From Sphingomonas beigongshangi (GTDB taxonomy: Bacteria > Pseudomonadota > Alphaproteobacteria > Sphingomonadales > Sphingomonadaceae): DNA of 56,091 bases. Positions 52,827-56,091 of this stretch are shown here, piece by piece. The notes under the pieces are model-generated. The model had not been told where the DNA came from, searched no databases, and saw nothing but the letters and a program-made list of their open reading frames with translations. Location of the stretch: the NCBI RefSeq assembly GCF_016820445.1, contig NZ_JADHDT010000011.1:1-56091 (forward strand). Reading direction: 5' to 3'. The first letter of the stretch is position 1; every line of letters begins with the position of its first letter. Position numbers and translations under genes: made by a program.

Positions 52827-55337
52827 ATGAGGAACATGTTATTGGTCGGGGCAGCGGTGTGCGCGATGGCGGCCGCGACCCAATCGGCGTCGGCGCAGGA
52901 CACGGCGGATCGCGCGTCCACCACGTCGGACGCGAGCACCACGGCGCAGGACGAGGATCGCTCAGACATCATCGTCACCGGTTCGGCGCGCGAGCAGCGT
53001 CGCTTCGACGTGTCCTATGCGGTGAACTCGCTGTCGCAAAGCGACATCCAGAAGCTCGCACCCAAGAGCACGACCGACCTGATCGGCGCGCTGCCGGGCA
53101 TCCATGTCGAGGCGACGGGCGGCGAGGTCCAGAACATCACGCGCGTCCGCGGCATTCCCACCGATCGCGGTTTCCTCTATTATCAGCAGGACGGTCTGCC
53201 GCTGTATCAGGAACTCGACGGCTACTTCTTCAACCAGGGCGACGGCATGAACCGCCTCGACCTGATGACCGACCGGGTCGAGGTCGTGCGCGGCGGTCCG
53301 GCACCGATCTACGCCAGCACCGCCGCCGCCATCGCCAACGTCATTACCGTCACCGGCACCGCGACGACCCGCGGCAAGGTGCAGGCGACGCTGGGCGACA
53401 CCGGCTATTACCGGCTCGACGCCTATCAGGCCGGCCCGCTGTCGAAGGACACCTATTACGCGATCGGCGGGTTCCTGCGCTACCATGACGGCTACCGCAA
53501 CTCCGGCTTCCCGAGCGATCGCGGCGGTCAGATCCGCGCCAACATCAAGCACGATTTCGGCAACGGTTTCGTCAAGATCACCGGCCAGTACACCGACGAT
53601 CACAACCTCTTCTATCTCTCGATCCCGACCAACGACCCGCGCAATCCGGCCGTCAGCCTCGACAAGTACGTCGATTATTTCTCCGGCACTATCAACACGC
53701 CGGCGCTGCGGTCGGTGAACATCAAATATCGTGACGGCGCGGGTGTGATCCAGAACCAGCGCGGCGACCTCGCCAACGGTCGGCACATGATCTTCGGCAA
53801 CGTCGGCCTGGATTACGAGGGCGACTTCGGCGACTGGCACGTGTCCGCCAAGGGCGGCTATACCCAGGGCAAGGTGCGTTTCGACGCCTTCTACTCGACC
53901 TCCAACCCCGTCGACGCGACCACGTTCGCCAACGGCTTCCTCCCGGCGGCGACCACGGCGTTCGGTGCCGGGGTGGCGCGGATGGGCTATGCGATCGCCG
54001 GCACCGGCGGTCAGACCGCGTACAATCCGGCAAACGATTCGGGGCTGGTGATGCAGGCCCAATATCGCTCGATCGCGAGCGATTTCACCTCCGCTCAGGG
54101 CGATCTGTCGATCACCCGCAAGTTCGAGACTGGGCTCGGCACGCACGACATCCGCATCGGCACCTACGGTTCGCTGTGGGGTCAGACCAATTTCAACGTC
54201 TACCAGAATTATCTGGTCGAGGTGAAATCGCAGCCGCCCGTCCTCGACCTCGTCGCCTATTCCGCCAACAACGCCGTGCTCGGTTACGTCACGGACAATG
54301 GCGCGCTCACCGATGCGTCGTCGCTCGGCGGTGGCCATGCCGACGGCCAGTTGATCGCGCTCTACGGCACCGACACCTGGGACATCACCGACAAGCTGCG
54401 CATCGACGCGGGCCTGCGCCAGGAATGGTATACCTTCAGCGGCTTCGGCCGCGTCACCGGCGCCTACAATCTGGGTGACGCGACGACCCTCGCGGACAAC
54501 AGCACTCGCGGCTTCACCGGCGCGATCAACAGCACTCGCATCAAGCTGAACGCGACCAACTGGACGGTCGGCGCCAATTACGACGCCAACGGCCATATCG
54601 GCATCTATTTGCGCGCCTCGCAGCTTCAGGTGCCGCCGACATCGAACATCGTCACCAACGTGCCGCTGCCGGCAGTGATCTCGACCAAGGCCAAGTTGTA
54701 CGAGGCCGGCGTGAAGCTGCTCACGGGCGGGTCCTATCTGTACATCACCGGCTTCTACACCCGCTTCGACCCGCTCAACGCCAGCTTCGCGGCGTTCAAC
54801 CCCGTGACGGGCCGCGCCGATGTCACGACCAACTTCGTCGGCATCGCGGAGAACAAGGGCCTGGAGGCGGACGGCCTGTTGCGCGTTCGCGGACCCTTCT
54901 CCCTGGCCGGTTCGGTGACGTTCCAGAACCCGCGCTACCTCAATTTCACCAGCAGCACGGGCGCGGACGCGCGCATCGCGAACGGCAAGCAGATCATCCG
55001 CGAGCCCAAGCTGTATCTGAACGTACGCCCGACGCTGGACTTCACCGCCGGCGACGCGAAGATCAGCGTGTACGGACGGTACGATTACGTCGGCAGGCGC
55101 TTCACCGACTTCGGCAACACCACCGCTTTGCCGGCCTATGGCTCCTTCGGTCTCGGCGGCATGCTAACGTCGGGTGACTGGCAGTTCCAGGTCGCCGGCG
55201 ACAACATCACCAATGCGCACGGCTTCACCGAGGGCAACACGGCGGGGGACCGGTTCGGCCAGGGCGTACCCACCGCCATCTTCGGGCGGCCGCTATTCGG
55301 CCGCAACGTGCGCCTGATCGTCAGCCGCAAATGGTAA
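52827..55337 (+). CDS. TonB-dependent outer-membrane receptor
   Basis: An 836-residue receptor. The signal peptide ends at about residue 23 (ATQSASAQD). A TonB-box-like segment DIIVTGSA (about residues 48-55) leads into the plug domain (NSLSQSDIQKLAP, LIGALPGIHVEA, RVRGIPTDRG, RVEVVRGG). The beta-barrel (about 190-836) ends with RLIVSRKW, a C-terminal aromatic residue for BAM recognition. There is no N-terminal signalling domain. It probably imports the substrate of the local MFS transporter and of the GDPD enzyme that follows. Confidence 0.93.
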   Translation: MRNMLLVGAAVCAMAAATQSASAQDTADRASTTSDASTTAQDEDRSDIIVTGSAREQRRFDVSYAVNSLSQSDIQKLAPKSTTDLIGALPGIHVEATGGEVQNITRVRGIPTDRGFLYYQQDGLPLYQELDGYFFNQGDGMNRLDLMTDRVEVVRGGPAPIYASTAAAIANVITVTGTATTRGKVQATLGDTGYYRLDAYQAGPLSKDTYYAIGGFLRYHDGYRNSGFPSDRGGQIRANIKHDFGNGFVKITGQYTDDHNLFYLSIPTNDPRNPAVSLDKYVDYFSGTINTPALRSVNIKYRDGAGVIQNQRGDLANGRHMIFGNVGLDYEGDFGDWHVSAKGGYTQGKVRFDAFYSTSNPVDATTFANGFLPAATTAFGAGVARMGYAIAGTGGQTAYNPANDSGLVMQAQYRSIASDFTSAQGDLSITRKFETGLGTHDIRIGTYGSLWGQTNFNVYQNYLVEVKSQPPVLDLVAYSANNAVLGYVTDNGALTDASSLGGGHADGQLIALYGTDTWDITDKLRIDAGLRQEWYTFSGFGRVTGAYNLGDATTLADNSTRGFTGAINSTRIKLNATNWTVGANYDANGHIGIYLRASQLQVPPTSNIVTNVPLPAVISTKAKLYEAGVKLLTGGSYLYITGFYTRFDPLNASFAAFNPVTGRADVTTNFVGIAENKGLEADGLLRVRGPFSLAGSVTFQNPRYLNFTSSTGADARIANGKQIIREPKLYLNVRPTLDFTAGDAKISVYGRYDYVGRRFTDFGNTTALPAYGSFGLGGMLTSGDWQFQVAGDNITNAHGFTEGNTAGDRFGQGVPTAIFGRPLFGRNVRLIVSRKW

Positions 55338-55373
55338 CCCCACGGAGGATGTCCCCCCACCGTGGCGCCTGAC

Positions 55374-55405
55374 GCGGGCGGCCCGTCGCGGCCGCCCGCC
55401 TTTTT
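55374..55405 (+). terminator. Rho-independent terminator of the TonB receptor gene
   Basis: GCGGGCGGC (55374-55382) and GCCGCCCGC (55391-55399) form a perfect 9-bp stem with an 8-base loop, followed by CTTTTTC. The GDPD gene starts only a few bases later, so its expression requires read-through or a promoter inside this short stretch. Confidence 0.9.
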
Positions 55406-55407
55406 CG

Positions 55408-56070
55408 ATGGAAATGTTCATGCAACGCCTGCTCCTCGCGGCCGTCACCGGTCTGCTCGCCTGTTCCGCCGTTCAGGCGGCGCCGCCGGATGCGCTTGGT
55501 CGCATCCGCGATCCGCGCGGAGGCCTGATCGTGATCGCGCATCGCGGCTGCCATGAAGCCGCGCCGCTGCACGGGTTGGGCCCGACTCCCGAAAATTCCG
55601 CCGCCGCGCTCGCGCAATGTGTCGCATTGGGTGCCGACGTGATGGAAACCGACGTCCGGCGCAGTCGGGACGGTGCGCTCGTGATCATGCACGACGAGCG
55701 TGTCGACCGCACGACCGACGGCACGGGACGGGTCGCCGACCTTACCCTCGCGCAGCTCAAGGCGCTCCGACTCCGACAGGACGAGGGCGGTGCGGGGGCG
55801 CCGCTGTCGGACCAGCGCGTCCTTACCCTCGACGAGATATTGGCGCTCGCGAAGGATGGGATCGTCCTCAACCTCGACGTCAAGGACGCAATCTACGGGG
55901 AAGTCGTCGATGCCGTCCACCGCGCCGGCGCAACCGATCGCGTCATCGTCAAGACGTCCGCCGGAATCGCCTCCGTGCCGCTTGCATCGATCCCGCCCTA
56001 TGACCGTGTACCCTTTGCGTTGGGGTGGACGCCCCCTGACGGCATCGATGTGCCAGAGTGGAGGTGTTGA
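55408..56070 (+). CDS. Glycerophosphodiester phosphodiesterase, 3'-truncated
   Basis: A 220-residue open frame with a signal peptide (ATG 55420: MQRLLLAAVTGLLACSAVQA). The catalytic N-terminal part of the GDPD barrel is intact: AHRGCHE, TPENS, METDVRRSRDG and MHDERVDRTTDGTG, then VLNLDVKD. These hydrolyse glycerophosphodiesters to glycerol-3-phosphate and an alcohol. The last part of the barrel (usually ending near residue 300) is missing: after about 56015 the sequence no longer looks like the family, and TGA ends the frame at 56068. Activity is doubtful. The gene follows a terminator, and probably an element has inserted at its 3' end. Confidence 0.75.
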   Translation: MEMFMQRLLLAAVTGLLACSAVQAAPPDALGRIRDPRGGLIVIAHRGCHEAAPLHGLGPTPENSAAALAQCVALGADVMETDVRRSRDGALVIMHDERVDRTTDGTGRVADLTLAQLKALRLRQDEGGAGAPLSDQRVLTLDEILALAKDGIVLNLDVKDAIYGEVVDAVHRAGATDRVIVKTSAGIASVPLASIPPYDRVPFALGWTPPDGIDVPEWRC

Positions 56071-56081
56071 AGCACCACTGC

Positions 56082-56091
56082 AGGAGGCATC
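56082..56091 (+). promoter_or_regulatory. Ribosome-binding site of a gene beyond the window
   Basis: AGGAGG appears at about 56082-56087 in the final bases, followed by CATC at the window end. A perfect Shine-Dalgarno sequence so close to the end, 12 bases after the truncated GDPD stop, suggests that a gene starts just outside the window. A transposase is one possibility. Confidence 0.4.

Overview
The window is GC-rich, densely coded chromosomal DNA, almost certainly from an alphaproteobacterium of the Sphingomonadaceae (Sphingomonas-like). Pointers are a TonB-dependent receptor locus, a membrane PQQ glucose-dehydrogenase-type enzyme, several c-di-GMP and PilZ genes, the style of the Map, PurL, Der and BamB proteins, and a CCA-encoding tRNA-Glu(CTC). 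This placement rests on protein character only; no database search was possible.

Layout. 1-7.9 kb: a small ORF coupled to a GAF-GGDEF diguanylate cyclase, a DUF4396 membrane protein, then a run of multi-pass membrane genes (permease-like protein, DUF389, CPA1 antiporter, DUF2254). 7.9-11.7 kb: a PQQ dehydrogenase (minus strand) and a SulP transporter cut short at its 3' end. 11.6-17.8 kb: a divergent c-di-GMP/secretion locus, with CHASE2-EAL phosphodiesterase and TpsB/ShlB outer-membrane transporter on minus, and a FecR-domain protein with a very long Ala-rich tail plus a PilZ protein on plus. 18-29.9 kb: mostly housekeeping (SDR, CinA-like, Map, small DMT protein, PurL, HPt protein, Der-BamB-TPR operon, PanB, ArsC-like). 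30-36.2 kb: HSL-type esterase, glutamine-dependent NAD synthase, then a three-gene inositol-phosphate cluster (CDP-alcohol phosphotransferase, inositol-1-phosphate synthase, sugar-nucleotidyltransferase-like protein). 36.2-42.8 kb: S9 peptidase, rplKA, two inverted genes (SDR, PilZ), then rplJL with a structured leader and terminator. 42.8-50.1 kb: a broken alpha/beta hydrolase, a Pro-rich membrane protein, class II DAHP synthase, tRNA-Glu, M1 aminopeptidase, DUF4174 protein. 50.1-56.1 kb: an uptake locus of MFS transporter, ROK regulator, TonB receptor and a 3'-truncated glycerophosphodiester phosphodiesterase at the window edge.

How the genes work together. Two loci stand out as possible little-described systems. 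(i) 33505-36163 has the gene content expected for CDP-inositol chemistry: glucose-6-P to inositol-1-P, to CDP-inositol, then transfer by a CDP-alcohol phosphotransferase. This is the logic of di-inositol-phosphate synthesis known from hyperthermophiles, here apparently in a mesophile. (ii) 11632-17844 pairs a TpsB pore with a FecR/coiled-coil protein and c-di-GMP enzymes, with no classical TpsA exoprotein, suggesting that the FecR protein may be the exported or regulated partner. Several genes are damaged (SulP, alpha/beta hydrolase, GDPD), and the last lies next to what looks like the ribosome-binding site of a gene just beyond the window, possibly an inserted element.
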